NCBI GenBank assembly: GCA_013399305.1
Contig: VXAI01000163.1
Location: 765,209-829,208, forward strand
Direction of reading: 5' to 3'
Source: Rostratula benghalensis
Lineage: Eukaryota; Chordata; Aves; Charadriiformes; Rostratulidae
Length of the DNA: 64,000 bases
In this document: in pieces, positions 23,001 through 34,827 of the stretch
How positions within the stretch are numbered: position 1 is the first letter of the stretch
How the letters are laid out: each line of letters begins with the position of its first letter
The notes under the pieces: generated by a model
Told to the model about the DNA's origin: nothing
What the model saw: the letters and a program-made list of their open reading frames with translations, nothing else
The model's database searches: none
Position numbers and translations under genes: made by a program

Positions 23001-26000
23001 GACCATCGTGGCTGCACTGCTCCGACCGAGTAAAGACAACAGTCTGGTCTCTGTGACATGGAGATGGAGCTTTTCTACTTCTGTGCATATTCTGCAGCCA
23101 AGTACTAAATCCCACAAGTTCACAGAGGCACAACAAATGTCTCAGCACCTGGAATAGTTACAGAAGGACAAATTTCCAAGTACTCCTCTGCTTCTACAGT
23201 TGTCATCCAGATCAAGAGTACTAGGAAATTTTGTATTAGTTTCTCTGAAGGTATAATTTAATATCCATTTTAGTTAAACTGGTGTACTAGACAAAGTGGA
23301 CATTCTCATATTACAGCGTTAAACCATGTCTGCTTTGGTTTAAGCTTAAATCTATTTAGGAGCTGGTTTGGTATTTGCAAATAAGATGGTCTTAAGCTAG
23401 CACAGTCCATTTTGCTTACATGTGATTTTAAGTAACACTGGTGCAATAAATTTTATTCAGTAAAACTGAGACCTTCAACTTGCCTGGTTAACTTCTGGTG
23501 GTTTGTTCTGCAGTGCAATGGCAACTTCAGGTAGTCGCTAAGATAACTAGGGGAAGGCAGTAATTATGCTTGCAATAAGGAGTATGAAAACCTAGGTAAT
23601 ACCTACAGAAACACAGGCACTTTATCTCACCATGTGATCTCCCCAGCTCTCCAGTGGTTTCACATGTGTATGGAAGAAGCCTTATCAGCTTCCAGGGATG
23701 AGGAGTTTGGCCACAGGAAAACAACTGCTGCTTGTGACTCCTCTGGCTCTGCCTTAGGAGAAGGAACAGAATGATTTAATGGAGCTTCCACTGATATGCA
23801 CGGCTTCTCCACACAGGTTAGCAGCACTTCCTCATCAACAGTATCAAGTATCACAAGTGATCCAACAAGTAATTACGCACTACCATTTCTCACTGGCCAA
23901 AGTTACAAGGACAGTCCCAGTATCCTGTGCTATCCTGAAACCTCAGTGATAGGGATCAAGTTACTGGCTTCCTCACAGCTGATGTTAGAGATTAATTTTT
24001 GTCCAGCTGATTAGCAGAGGACAGTTAAAGTTTGGCTGTTAGCTTGGAGGATCTTGCTCTTTGAAAGACAGATCCGTGAATGAATCTTATTAGAGCACAC
24101 ATTAGCTGTGATGGAAGATCTGAATCTAAGAGGGAGATCATAACCTCCATATACTAATGCCCAAAATACCCTGTTTCCATAGCCATTTGCTCAAACCTGG
24201 AAAGACCGTGTTACATTTCTTCTCCTGATTTAGCTTGAGTGCTTGGGATGTTACGGCAGAGGCTGTGAAATAAGATACCCCATACCAGAGATGTGACAAG
24301 GTGAGTAGTGTCAACTGATGTTTATACAGCCACGTCAGGCTCCTTCTGTAACGTCAGAGAAGCAGGCATCCGGCAGTGACAAAGTACATGACAGTACTTT
24401 GCTTCCACGTCTGTGTCAGGCAACGCTTCTGCCACTGGTACTTTCAGTTCTGCTCCTCTTCCCTCATTTCTGGGAGGGACTGGAGGCAGACAGAAAAGCA
24501 GGAGCTGAAGGCTGAGCACGCCTGGCAGAAGTTACACCTCTGTCCCCCTGATTTGTTCTGTTACTCCAAAACATTTTCTAAAACGGCAGGCAACGCAAAG
24601 GGAAAAAGACACATTGGGTTGGCCTGCTCTGTGCTGCTCCAACTACCTCCTCTTTTTGTGATCTGCTCAGTCAACAGAATGCCTTGGTTGCTCAGAGAGC
24701 AAACCCCTGCAAGCTGATGCATAGTATCTTTCAGAATAAGGGGACTTATCAGGACTGGGAAAGATTTGCCTCCTCCCTGCATCAGTGACCACTGCTCCCT
24801 GTGAAATTAGTTGGAAAAGCATCTGAGGAGAAATATTTTCCATGCAGTTGATGGCCCATCTGCAGTAAGCTGGGTCTGTGTATGTATACCTCAGTCCCCT
24901 TTGGGGCAGGCTAAGAACTGTTCTCCTTCGCCAGCAGCTCCATAACAGGGACCAGATCTGCCCCCTTCCCCACTCGGGCTCCAATTTCTCCTGGTTGCCA
25001 TCAAACTTAACATGGTCACACACACCACATGTTTTTCGGAGTCCTCCCCCCACCTTTTAGGTGAGGAGCACTGCCCCATCCCCCAGAGAGCTCAATGTAT
25101 GCTATTAAAAGAAATCAACTACCACTAAAAACTTCTCCATGCCTTCTATGCTAGAAGAAACAAGTCATGGGCAAACTATTCATCTATTAACATTTTTCAT
25201 TAAAACAATCACTCCCAGCTGAGACTTACGAAAGACCCTGCCAGGCCAAAATGTCAGCCCAGTTACGGTATTTATTATTACAACTGTCAGGCCAGAAGGG
25301 TTTGCTGCAGAGGATCCTTCAGGCATGCTCAGACAGGAGTTCCTGCCTATGGGCCAGCCACTTCACCAACAGGACTGGCAAATGTCAGATGTCAAGTTCT
25401 TGTTTCAGGTCCTGCCCTCTTTCCCCTTTCACCACCATGGATCATTTTAACCATTTAGCAACCGCCAAAGACTACAGTCAGACAAGGTAAGCATCAGCTT
25501 TAAGAGCTGATAAAGGTCTTTGTCTCAACCTTCCCTATTTTTAAACTACTATAGCGTGGCTTCCAGGGCTTGTGACTCTCAACCAGCAGGGCAGTGACAA
25601 GCTGGAGGATGAGGTGTACTTTCCTCAAGTCGGTGGCTGCTCCCCATAGCCACGTGCTTTGGGAGAGGTGGCTGAGGGCATCTGTAAACGGCAGATCTGT
25701 GCTCAGGAGTCATGGGTTGGTCCTGAAGCAAAGGGAGGCTTGCGCTTGGCTTTCATAATGGAGTTCATGGAAGTCAGTGGAACTTGAACTGCGGCCAAGG
25801 TGGAGAGCCATGTAGAACAGATGTCTTTACAGAGGATAAAACAAACAAAAAGAAATACTCAGGGCCCGAGTTGGAACTCTTGGCCCACACTAAATCTGTA
25901 AAAAAACCCAAAGTGCTCTAGAGGGAGGCTGTCCGACACACTTAAATTCCACATGTATAAAGTAAAACACATTTGCATTGCTAATTTAATAAAGGATTTC

Positions 26001-26090
26001 TTGACCCAAAGTCAAATACTAGCACCAGTCTTCTGCATAGAAAGACTCTGATAAGCACGCTCTTTAACTCTCTCTGTGACCGTTCAGTAA
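20003..26090. other. Unique sequence, no gene recognised
   Basis: This long stretch has no recognisable gene or transposon. T14 lies at 20,072-20,085. Frames such as 21,240-21,656 (138 codons, plus) and 22,187-22,576 (129 codons, plus) have no known motif. The region 24,400-25,080 is slightly richer in GC and holds overlapping frames on both strands, none recognisable. Confidence 0.5.
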
Positions 26091-26141
26091 TGCTCTGTTT
26101 AAAAGTACGTACGCTTCTCCCAGTGTCTGATGCTAATTATT

Positions 26142-26152
26142 TTATCAGATAA
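26142..26152. promoter_or_regulatory. Palindromic double GATA site
   Basis: TTATC and GATAA face each other around a single A, forming a palindromic GATA-type site. GATA zinc-finger factors bind such paired sites with high affinity. It sits next to TAATTATT, a homeodomain-like core. Function is inferred from the motif only. Confidence 0.35.
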
Positions 26153-26208
26153 CAGGCAGCCCTGTGCTGAGTAGGTATGTAATATATTAGCCTTGGGGAG
26201 AGGGAAAG

Positions 26209-26353
26209 AAAAAAAAAAAAAAAAGCCTTATCTTTCAAGCAAATTTGAAACTGCATATGATCATTCTGAGTCTGTGGAAACTTTCCTCTGCAGCAGAGAG
26301 CTTATATAAGGAAGGGAAAAAAAAAAAAAAGAAAAAAAAAAAAAAAGAAAAAA
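26209..26353. repeat. Paired poly(A) tracts
   Basis: A16 at 26,209-26,224 is followed by an A-rich tract at 26,317-26,353 broken only by two G. They flank about 90 bases of unique DNA. No LINE or SINE body is recognised in front of either tract, so they are listed as low-complexity sequence and not as retrotransposon tails. Confidence 0.8.
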
Positions 26354-26596
26354 CCCTACCCCGAACCTGTACAGCTTTCAGGCTGCAATTCTCCAGGCTG
26401 TTCCTTTCTGTTGAATTTTCTCCCCTGTCGGTATTTTGGAATGACATACAGGTTAAATCATTCATCTGGCAGGGAAAGCAGCTCCGGTAATTGCAAGTTT
26501 ACATTACACTATAAATGACCAGATTATAGTAAACAGATGAACTGTGTAAATAAAATATCACTGCTTAGCTCTCCTTTGTGACTTGTATTCTGATAC

Positions 26597-26638
26597 CACT
26601 ACTACCGCTTTTACTACAGCTACTACTGCTGCTGCTAG
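26597..26638. repeat. Interrupted CTA/CTG triplet repeat
   Basis: Several CTA triplets and three CTG triplets make an interrupted trinucleotide repeat. It is short and imperfect, with low expansion potential, but it would be a usable polymorphic marker. Confidence 0.7.
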
Positions 26639-26789
26639 GCTTCAGCTGACAGCTCAGCCTGAAACCCTTTATTCATCCTTACTACTACTTCAGCTGTTTT
26701 GAGAGCAAAAAGGCATGGAGGACTTATTGGCCGGAGGCTCTCTAACCTAGCAGGCCTGCCTGGGAAATCAATATGCCGCACTCAAGAGC

Positions 26790-27190
26790 ACAAAGATGGA
26801 TTGTGAAGCCGGGGCTGGTGAAGGAACGCGCGCTGCATCTGGAAGGACAGGGAGACAGCCAGTTCTGCGCCGCCAGAAGCCTCCCAGACCGCGCATGTTT
26901 GCACACCAACCTCGTGGCACCCTTCCAAGGCAATTTGTGAACCTTGGTTCACACCATTTTCAAAGTAGGTCATACGCAGTAATCTCTGGGCTGAGGAGAG
27001 ACACACTGTCAGCAGCAGCCGCTGCAAGGAGGGCGATAGCTACAACCAACGCGCGAGCGGAGAAGCCCGAGAGCGATGAACATGCACGGTCTGGGGCCAG
27101 CTGCAGCAAGGTGCTCGCCGTGCTCAGACAGCTGACAGGCGAGCTCAAACAGACCCAGCCTCTTACCATTTATAGCTGCAAAAGGACCGA
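26790..27190 (-). promoter_or_regulatory. Compact CpG cluster with TATA-like box
   Basis: CpG is concentrated between about 26,825 and 27,125 (for example GGAACGCGCGCTGC and CAACGCGCGAGCGG), unlike the flanks. On the minus strand a TATAAAT box lies at 27,168-27,174, the right distance for initiation near 27,140, with the CpG-rich part immediately downstream. This arrangement suits an alternative promoter or a non-coding RNA promoter. The plus-strand frame 26,796-27,266 shares the same DNA, so strand is uncertain. Confidence 0.3.
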
Positions 27191-27266
27191 CTGTTCTCCT
27201 GGACGCAATCACCAGCACGGCTTAAATATTAATCTGAATGAAAATACAGTAGGAGAAGAAATCTAA
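26796..27266 (+). other. 156-codon open frame in CpG cluster, unrecognised
   Basis: The frame begins at an ATG in good Kozak context (A at -3, G at +4) and runs to TAA. The peptide is basic at the start, has an Ala-rich stretch near residue 73, and contains 'SKVLAVLRQLTGELKQTQPL' around residues 103-122, which could form a helix. No family is recognised. GC-rich DNA lacks stop codons, so an open frame of this size is less surprising here than elsewhere. It could be a single-exon orphan gene or chance. Confidence 0.15.
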
Positions 27267-30200
27267 CCTTTACTTCGGCTCTGTGTTCCTGACAGCAGGA
27301 ATCGCAGCTAATTCTGAATTACGGGATTTAAATCTACTATGAGCTTTGGATTATTGCTTCCTAACGCACTTCCCTCCCCTGCCCTGACAGACAAAACACA
27401 GGCTTGAAGGTAGATGTGGTTTTGACAGAGGGGATTCCTAAAGCACTTACAGTTTCTTGCCTTTTCCTCTATCCCTTGCTCGAACCGTTTCAGGGGCATG
27501 GGATTAGAAAGTGGCACATTTAAAGGTATACTTCTGAAAGATGGTGTCCAGGAAAATAAACACAGAGAGGAGTGACCATACCTGTTTCCACACTATAACA
27601 ACACAAAGACCGTTAGAGAAGCAGCAGTTTAAAGCAACAGCACGAAACTTCGCAGGCAGAGGAATAGCTGTTAGGAATGCGTTGCGTTTAAACACAGCCT
27701 GCACTTCATCAGAGATGACTTGGTGCTAGGAAGCTGAAGGATTGCCTGAAGAGTGATACTGAGTTATGCAATTTTTTTTTAAAAAAAAGAAGGTTAATTT
27801 TTAAACAGGCACAATTTAACCTTGCTGCTGGTCAACAGTTACATGAATTCGAATGAAAATACACTCTCTGAAGAAGTCTACTTTAACAGTTCTTAGCACT
27901 GAAATCCACGGGGAAACAGCAGAGTTGGGCAAGCATTGCTTTTTTTTGAACCTGGGAAGGAAAAGGACTGACTTTACTCCATTTGAAAAGTTGTGCTTCT
28001 TCTTTTTTTCTTTCGTTCCCTGTGATGATGTGTCAGGCTGGAAATCTTATTCAGAAAACAGCAAGTGATTTCTGAAGTTATCACTCTCCGTGCAAAGAGA
28101 GAGAGGGAGAGGGAGGGAGACCACACGTTGTAGACTAGCAACAAAGCTTATCTCTTGTCCAAGAAAGACCACAAGGAATGACTTTTTGCTTTCTTGGGAG
28201 CGACCTACCTGATCAATAGCTTGTCCAGGGGGTTGTAAGACATGCAGAAACAAGAACACAAGGTGCTCCTTTTACCAGCTAACAGGGTGCTTGTAATGAC
28301 TTTCTATGCAAATGTACGGAAAAATCCATAAATCCAGGAAGGGTTATCCCTTGGTACGTTATCAAGGGAACAACTTCTTCTACAACATGGGATGTGATAC
28401 TTGCCTGCCAAAATAGTATTGCTTGCCTGTTGCCACTAAGCTTTGAATGAAAACAACATAAAAATCCCTTCAGCTGTTGCCTCCCAAATGAAAGTCCCTT
28501 TAAGAAAAATGGTAACAAAGAAAACACCCAGACACTTCGCTATCTTTTTCCAGAATGACACAGAAATCTAGCTGTGGTTACAAATGGGCTCAGTATCGTA
28601 CAGTTTCGGGTCATGTGAGTTTTATTATTTTCCAGGCTAACTTTTGCTTTTTCCTAGTCAGCTGCTGGCAGTTGTCCTTTTAGGATTGCGAGCAAACTAC
28701 TTTGAAACAAATTTGTTCAGCAACCTTTTAAAAAAGATACAGAAAAAAAACCCCAACACTTTTGTGTCTTTCATTTCAGCTTGGATGCAGCCTTTTTCTT
28801 TTTTTTTTTTTTTTTTTTTTTCCTTCAGTCCTTGAAAGGAATGAGTCTGAAATGCTAAACAGGTCACAGAGTAATTATGCACCCACCTGAAAATTAAACA
28901 CACATTCAAAGGCTTAACTAACAGCACATGCTAATTCATAACAGGTATATGTCACTCTTTTTTTTTTTTTCATGGTTGATCATTAGGGTGTAAGCAAAAC
29001 CGGATCCCATCAAACCCAGAGGAGAAAAGCTGTTATCTTTCTGCAGGGCTAAAAGGAGAGAGACAACAGCAAGGTGATACCGTGCTGATGAAGCTGATCT
29101 CCTACTGCAGGGCAGTCACAGCAAATCTTGTGTTTGACATCCTGGTGTCAAGGTTGCAGAGGTGTCTCTGGGGTTACTCGGAGAAAGACCAGCCCTGAGG
29201 CCTGGCCAAGCTCCTGTGCTTGGGCAGGTCCAGACAGCTGTTCCTCATCTGGGCCAACCTGAGATCAAACCTGGATGGCTGCTTTCAGGGTTGTAAACCT
29301 GTGTCTCAATTGAAGACAGACAAAGATTTTGGCAAATCCTTTTGTGTTCAGTCCAGAGCCAAATTTATTTTCTGGGACACGTACATCTTCTTGCTCTGAT
29401 GTTACTGAATAATTTTTGTTAGCTTACTATGTTTTCCCTGACCTTTCATAGCACAGGTTTGGCAGCAGCATTTCAGATGCACAGAAGGAACTGAATCTAC
29501 ATTTCCTTCACGGAGTGGAGGTGCTTGGATTAGTAACATCTCTTTGACAGATTTCCTTCGTGGTAAAACCCATTTTTCTTTAACCTGGAGAGAGGGACGC
29601 ACAGTGTTGGCAGAGATCAAAGCTCACTGAAGAAGGGCAAAGGACCTCAGTATGGCCTTTACAGAGGTGCACAGGGGCACAGACGAACTGAGAACGAACA
29701 TAGCTGGTGTGTACATGACTTGCCCACCTCCCGCTGAGTGCCTGCAGCGACTGAGTTTGGGATTTATGGAACAAGAGCTGTAGTACTCTAATAAACTGAC
29801 GCTGGTTAAAGGGGATCTTCAGCCAATGCCAAGACTGTAAATGGATTAAAGGCGGCTTAGGTCAAGATTTGCTTCCTTATCCTGAGTTCCTTCAGATCAG
29901 CACAGGTAAGGACTGAGTGCTAAGCTACTATTTATTGCCTTTTGGATCTGCTGCTGTAGTGAGTTTGAAGTTGGCTCTTCCCAACTACCTTTGCACTTAG
30001 CAAAAGCTCTGGCTTCACAGTGTGCCAGATGCCCACTGAGTCAGGGACAGGAACCCCACACATCACCTCCCAGACAACCTTTAAACTGTGCTAAGGCTTT
30101 TCTCCGGTTTAAAAATTCAATTATTTTTTGATGCTATGGTGTCTGGAATACCCTAGTTCAGCTTGGGGGACTTCAGACGGTCCCTTCTGCCTATGATCAG

Positions 30201-32049
30201 CAGATAGCTAGATAGGATTATGGTGGAGAGAAAAAATGTAAATATTACTACTTCATGTTCAGTAGCGTGCACATACTTGCACACTAGGAAAGGTTTTCCA
30301 TAACAACATCTCTAATCCACTCATGGTACTACGGAAGTTTTTAGGTGCTACTGCTTGGCTTCTGTGGCTTCACAGTTTTTGGCCATAAAGGACAGGCCAA
30401 ATGGTTGAAACATATGAAAGGGAACACCAGTGTGCATAGTAAAATTGCAGACTGCATTTTTGTTCCATTCGCCTCTTTTGCCTCTCTTCCGTCCCATCAT
30501 CTCTGCTCTCAGGAGCACTGAAATAAGCCTGGTGTGGGAACTCTAGGGAAGTCAATGGATTTATACTGTTGTACCTGAAAGCAGAAGGTAGCTAAAAGGC
30601 TCAAAGATCTGTATTTGCGTATTACCCCTGATGTTCCTGACCAAACTGCTTAGCTGACCACCACTGGATTAGCTGTTTTAGTTTAGTGTTTCACACCTCC
30701 TACACTCAGAATGTCAAATTGTGTCAGCTTACTCATGAGCTCAAAGAGCCTGTGCCTTGGTCCCATTCATTCCTGACAGGTAGCACAATATCTGGCTCCA
30801 TGAGCTAGGGCCATGAGTGTGCCTGGGCTTTTTACACCACAATTCTCATCACCTTAGCTTAGCACTACCCAGGTCAGTGAAACTCTTCAGTTTAAGGCAC
30901 GTGAGGTTTTCTTGTGTTGGAATCAAAAAAAATAACATGCTAATCTCTCTGCTAATAGTCAAATGGGGTTTAAAAATCCACTCCATTGCAAGATTTCCCT
31001 GCCAAGTTTGGATGTTGGTATCATTCATGAATACCCACAGAATCTAAGCTTTTGTTAAGACCCCAATAAATAAATAAATAAATAAAAATTTAAGCCTTAT
31101 GGCAGCAAATCCCACATTTCCAAGCTCAAATGGAGTGCAAACAGATGCAGCACTGGTTTCCTGAATCTGCTCCTGGAGAAAGAGTTTCAGTGTTTGTGCT
31201 GCTCCTCCATCCCAGTGCTGCCAAACCAGCACCCACTGACAGAGATTACAACAATCTCAAGCTTTTCTCCAGTAGGACCCTGTACCATGCAGAGAAACCC
31301 AACAACTCCCCTAATTTCATGCTGAAGCTTGCAAAAGCTACAACTGGGGGCAGGACTGGGCACTGGAATGATTCACAACAGCTAAAGAACCTGAAGGAAG
31401 GAGGCTGAAGGAAAAGACGAGTAACAGCAATAGCTTGCCAGTTTCCTCTTCCAGAGAAGCAAGGAGGGTGAGAGATGCTGAAATGAGAACACACTTCTTT
31501 GTTTCCCTTATGGCTATCAGGAAGTTGACAGGAGAAAAAAAGAAAATATTTGCTCTGGTTCAAAACCTAGAAATGTGAGTTTCACACTGAACAAACACTT
31601 ATTAGGTGGGCTCCTGCAGTAACTTCCTTGCAGAAAACCCCCAATCCCATGCGCTCATGGGAGCAAGGGATTGAGCTTCTCAGGAAGATACACGTAGCAG
31701 CTTGTGACAGAGGTTCTCTCATCTTCCTCTAGTATGTGTACCCACATCAGTCTTGATGGTGTAAGTACATTTCTTGGGAGCATTTTACTGATCTGAAATT
31801 GTACCAATTCCCTCATATTTTCTTCAGTCAAATGGTGAACATCAGCCTAGTGTTTATTTTAACTCTAACATAATGATGGTTTTATGATGAGAGAAAATAT
31901 TATAATAACAAAACGTTTGTTGAGATGCATTATTAGATTTTTTTGTCATATCCACACTAATTCAGGGTACTGTCTTATCCACCTGGTTAAATCCCTGCTG
32001 GTATCTCAGTGGTCAGTGAGACTCACACAATTTTCCTCAATGTAAATGT
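27267..32049. other. Unique sequence with homopolymers
   Basis: No gene or transposon body is recognised. Low-complexity tracts include a purine tract of GAGA/GGGA units at 28,096-28,122, T23 at 28,799-28,821 and T13 at 28,958-28,970, and an AAAT repeat at 31,066-31,087. Short frames on both strands have no known motif. Confidence 0.5.
31066..31087. repeat. (AAAT)n microsatellite
   Basis: About five perfect AAAT units. A second copy of the same motif lies at 60,484-60,500. Confidence 0.85.
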
Positions 32050-32420
32050 AATATTTTTTTTTTTTGGCACTCCATTTGATTTGGCTTAAGCTACATAATG
32101 CAGAGTTCTGTCCCATCTGTCCCACTTAATTATAATAATTGCAGAACCTAAATTTGCTTCCAAACACCATTAATTAAAATTATACTACAGGCTGGGTGGG
32201 TAAGGGGAGGAACTCCTCTGTTTCTGATTCCTAAAAACCCCCAGCCAAACCAAAACAAGGTCTGGAAGATTTTTCAGTGTCAGTGCTGAAGAATTAATAA
32301 CCACAGTATGTGCTCTGTGGTCTTTAATAATTTCACATCATCAGCAAACATTGTTTGCTGGCAAACAATTCTCTAAAACATCTTAACTTGTATTTTGCTC
32401 TGTGCCAATATACTGGAGGT
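32050..32420. promoter_or_regulatory. Candidate regulatory block with forkhead cluster
   Basis: This AT-rich block has many TAAT cores (for example ACTTAATTATAATAATTG near 32,124-32,141 and CCATTAATTAAAATTA near 32,168-32,183) and three forkhead-type heptamers at 32,344-32,367. Apart from a T11-like run near 32,054 it is not low complexity. The motif density suggests an enhancer, but conservation could not be tested. Confidence 0.3.
32344..32367. promoter_or_regulatory. Triple forkhead-type motif cluster
   Basis: GCAAACA (32,344-32,350) and its reverse complement TGTTTGC (32,352-32,358) form a perfect palindrome around one T. A third GCAAACA follows at 32,361-32,367. TGTTTGC is a common FOX-family recognition sequence. 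Three copies in 24 bases is unlikely by chance. Confidence 0.4.
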
Positions 32421-32669
32421 TTGCTCCACTTGGGAAAACTTCTGTCACAGGATACATAAGCCCTGTGTGCTGTACATAATTAGAAATTTTTGACTAAAGT
32501 GTTACCGGTATCTGAATTAGTCTGTAGGTAATATCATTTTAGATTGGTTACATTTGCTTGATTCAGATGCTCCATCTTTGCAGGTAGGTGGGAGAAAAGC
32601 CATCTAGTGGACAAAAATGTAATTGGATATCAGAAAATATTTTCAGGCACAAAGCTTTTAAGGGAGAAC

Positions 32670-32685
32670 TTTTTTTTTTTTTTTT
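32670..32685. repeat. T16 homopolymer
   Basis: Sixteen consecutive T followed by CCCC, with no transposon body recognised on either side. Confidence 0.85.
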
Positions 32686-32972
32686 CCCCATTCCATTATT
32701 CATCTACAATAGTGCTTATCTAGGAATACTCTAGAAGTTTCCAGGAAATCATGGTTTACTGGAGGGCAACAACACAGAACTCTCAGCCCAGGTTTTTGGC
32801 AGATTTTTTTGATTAGCAATTGTCATAAAACTTAAGAGCTGCTTTATCCCTCCTATCCCTCACAGAGAATTTATCAGCATATTTCTTACAACGCTGTGAG
32901 GGTCATCAGTTGACTGAATATCTTATCACTAGATTCAACACTATGTGCCAAGCAGGCTGGCATTGCCACAGG

Positions 32973-33000
32973 GTTTAAATAGCTGAGCTAATATTTAAAC
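32973..33000. repeat. Palindrome with 8-bp arms and nested inner palindrome
   Basis: GTTTAAAT (32,973-32,980) is matched by ATTTAAAC (32,993-33,000). Between them AGCT-G-AGCT forms a second inverted repeat, so with a 3-base bulge the whole unit is a 12-bp-arm hairpin. It could be a dimeric binding site or a small hairpin. Confidence 0.5.
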
Positions 33001-34688
33001 TTTTGTCCCCTCTGATCCCTGAAAAATAATGAGAAGAGACTTTGTGACTTTGTAAACAGATGAGCCAAATGGCACTCAGAACAGCCTTTTACTAAAATTA
33101 TCTTTGAGATTTTCTGGGATGCAAAACTCGGGGATGTCTAGGGAGCACGAGCCAGATTAGCTGAGGAACCCCCCCTCATAAGCATGCCAGCACACACATT
33201 CAGCATCTAACGTAAAAAGTGGGGAGAAGAGAATGAAAACCTTCTCTTCCTGGTGTTATTTAGAATACTTGCCGGCCTCTGCTGAAATGCTGCCTACTAG
33301 GGTTGCAGTGGCCTATGCAACGAGTTAGGTAACCCAATATATCCTGAGCAGACAGGCCCAGCTCTGCATTGCTCTCCTCTCCTTTCATTTATGTCAGGGA
33401 GCACAGTTGAATAAACACAACAAGTCTTTTTTTACAGTGCAACCTTTTTGGAGACCTAGCCCCCAAATTCGTTCTCTTTTACCACAAAGTTCAGAGTGTT
33501 TAGTTAGGCACTTTCAGCTAATCTTGAAGAGCCGATAATGATCAGTCATGCCCAGACAGGCCAAAGTATTGAAGCCAAAGTATAATTTCTGTGGGATTAC
33601 AACAACACAAACCACCATCATCAGAGACTATACTGTGATGATGCAAGCAAACATCTGTAACTCCTGCTGCTCCAGGCAAAATACTGATGTGGGATTAGCA
33701 AGCTGCCACTTAGAGAATGTTCTGATGCTGAAACAACAGGTTTTGTTCCCTTTCCTGTACCTCTTTTGTTCCAGATAATAGGTAACCCCAGGTATTTTGT
33801 GCTTCCGTTAGAAAAAAAATAATAATCTCCCAATTAATCTTTATAAATAGTTGGTTTCAGGAGCATCCCATGCAATGATTTCCACCCAAGTCACCTTTGC
33901 AGGGGCACGCGTTTATGCGGAGGCCTCAATGGCCTCCCTTTTCCCATTAACCCTACATTATACATGCTTAGCCGTATCACATAAGCAGCAGGCATCTCCT
34001 TCCATTACTCCACTGTCTGCTGCCCCCAGCACAAGGACTACTTAATGCATCACTTTTGACAGAGCCACCATCCGCTGTGCTCAGCTGACCCCTGCGTTGT
34101 TGGATTATGAGACAAGGGAACAGAAGCTCCAGAGCTACCTTGCATAGACCTTCTCTGCAGCTCCTATTCATCCCCCTCATAATGAATCACAGCCTTTTCT
34201 CTCTCTTTTCATAATAACCAAATAAGGATTTCAGGGTTTGGCCCATTCACTACATTCTGTGTTTTAATACAGACAAGAATGGAATACAAACTACTGCCAA
34301 AAGTTTAGCAGCAGGGGCAACCTTTTTGCTATTTTCACGTCTACAGTTCCCGATTCAACAATGCCGACTTGCTGTTCTGCACAACCGCAAGGCAAGGAAT
34401 TCATAAACAATAACACTAATAACTGTCCAACACGGCTTCATCCCAGCCACGCATAAGTGCAGGACTGGCATAGAGCAGAAAAAATGCTGCTTTGCTCCTT
34501 TACAAAGCTTGCCATATAAACTTTGCACTGTCAGTTTAAAACTTTGGCATCTGTGCCTGCAAACGGGGAGGAACCCATTCTCAGATACTTGTGAAATATA
34601 AACTTCAGCTGTTGCCAAGCTCAGAGATAGATTTGCTCCTTTTTATTTTTAAAAGTTTCCTGAATATGTGAAGAAACCCACAAATCCA

Positions 34689-34827
34689 TTTTAGAGTCGT
34701 GTAGCTATGAAAAATGTACACGCTTCTGTTTTTTTAAGAAGCATTCTCAATCATTGTAATTATTCCTTGAGAATGCTTTTTAAAAAACAGAACCACGGCT
34801 ATTTTTCACAGCTACAAACCCCTAAAA
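34689..34827. repeat. Long imperfect palindrome (hairpin-forming)
   Basis: An inner arm at 34,724-34,750 pairs with 34,767-34,792 around a 16-base loop, with one mismatch and one single-base bulge over 26 bp. After a symmetric 8-base internal loop, an outer arm at 34,700-34,715 pairs with 34,801-34,816 (15 of 16). TTTTAG at 34,689-34,694 also matches CTAAAA at 34,822-34,827. All segments share one centre near 34,758. The shape is that of a primary-microRNA-like hairpin or a palindromic MITE. No seed of a microRNA I know is visible and no target-site duplication is obvious. Confidence 0.75.

Noticed and set aside
23660..23854. Minus frame with an acidic, fairly protein-like translation
   Set aside because: It has a GTG start, a stop directly upstream, no good splice acceptor, and a length well within chance.
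26209..26353. Poly(A) tracts as possible retrotransposon tails
   Set aside because: No LINE or SINE body or target-site duplication is visible before them, and bird CR1 does not end in poly(A).
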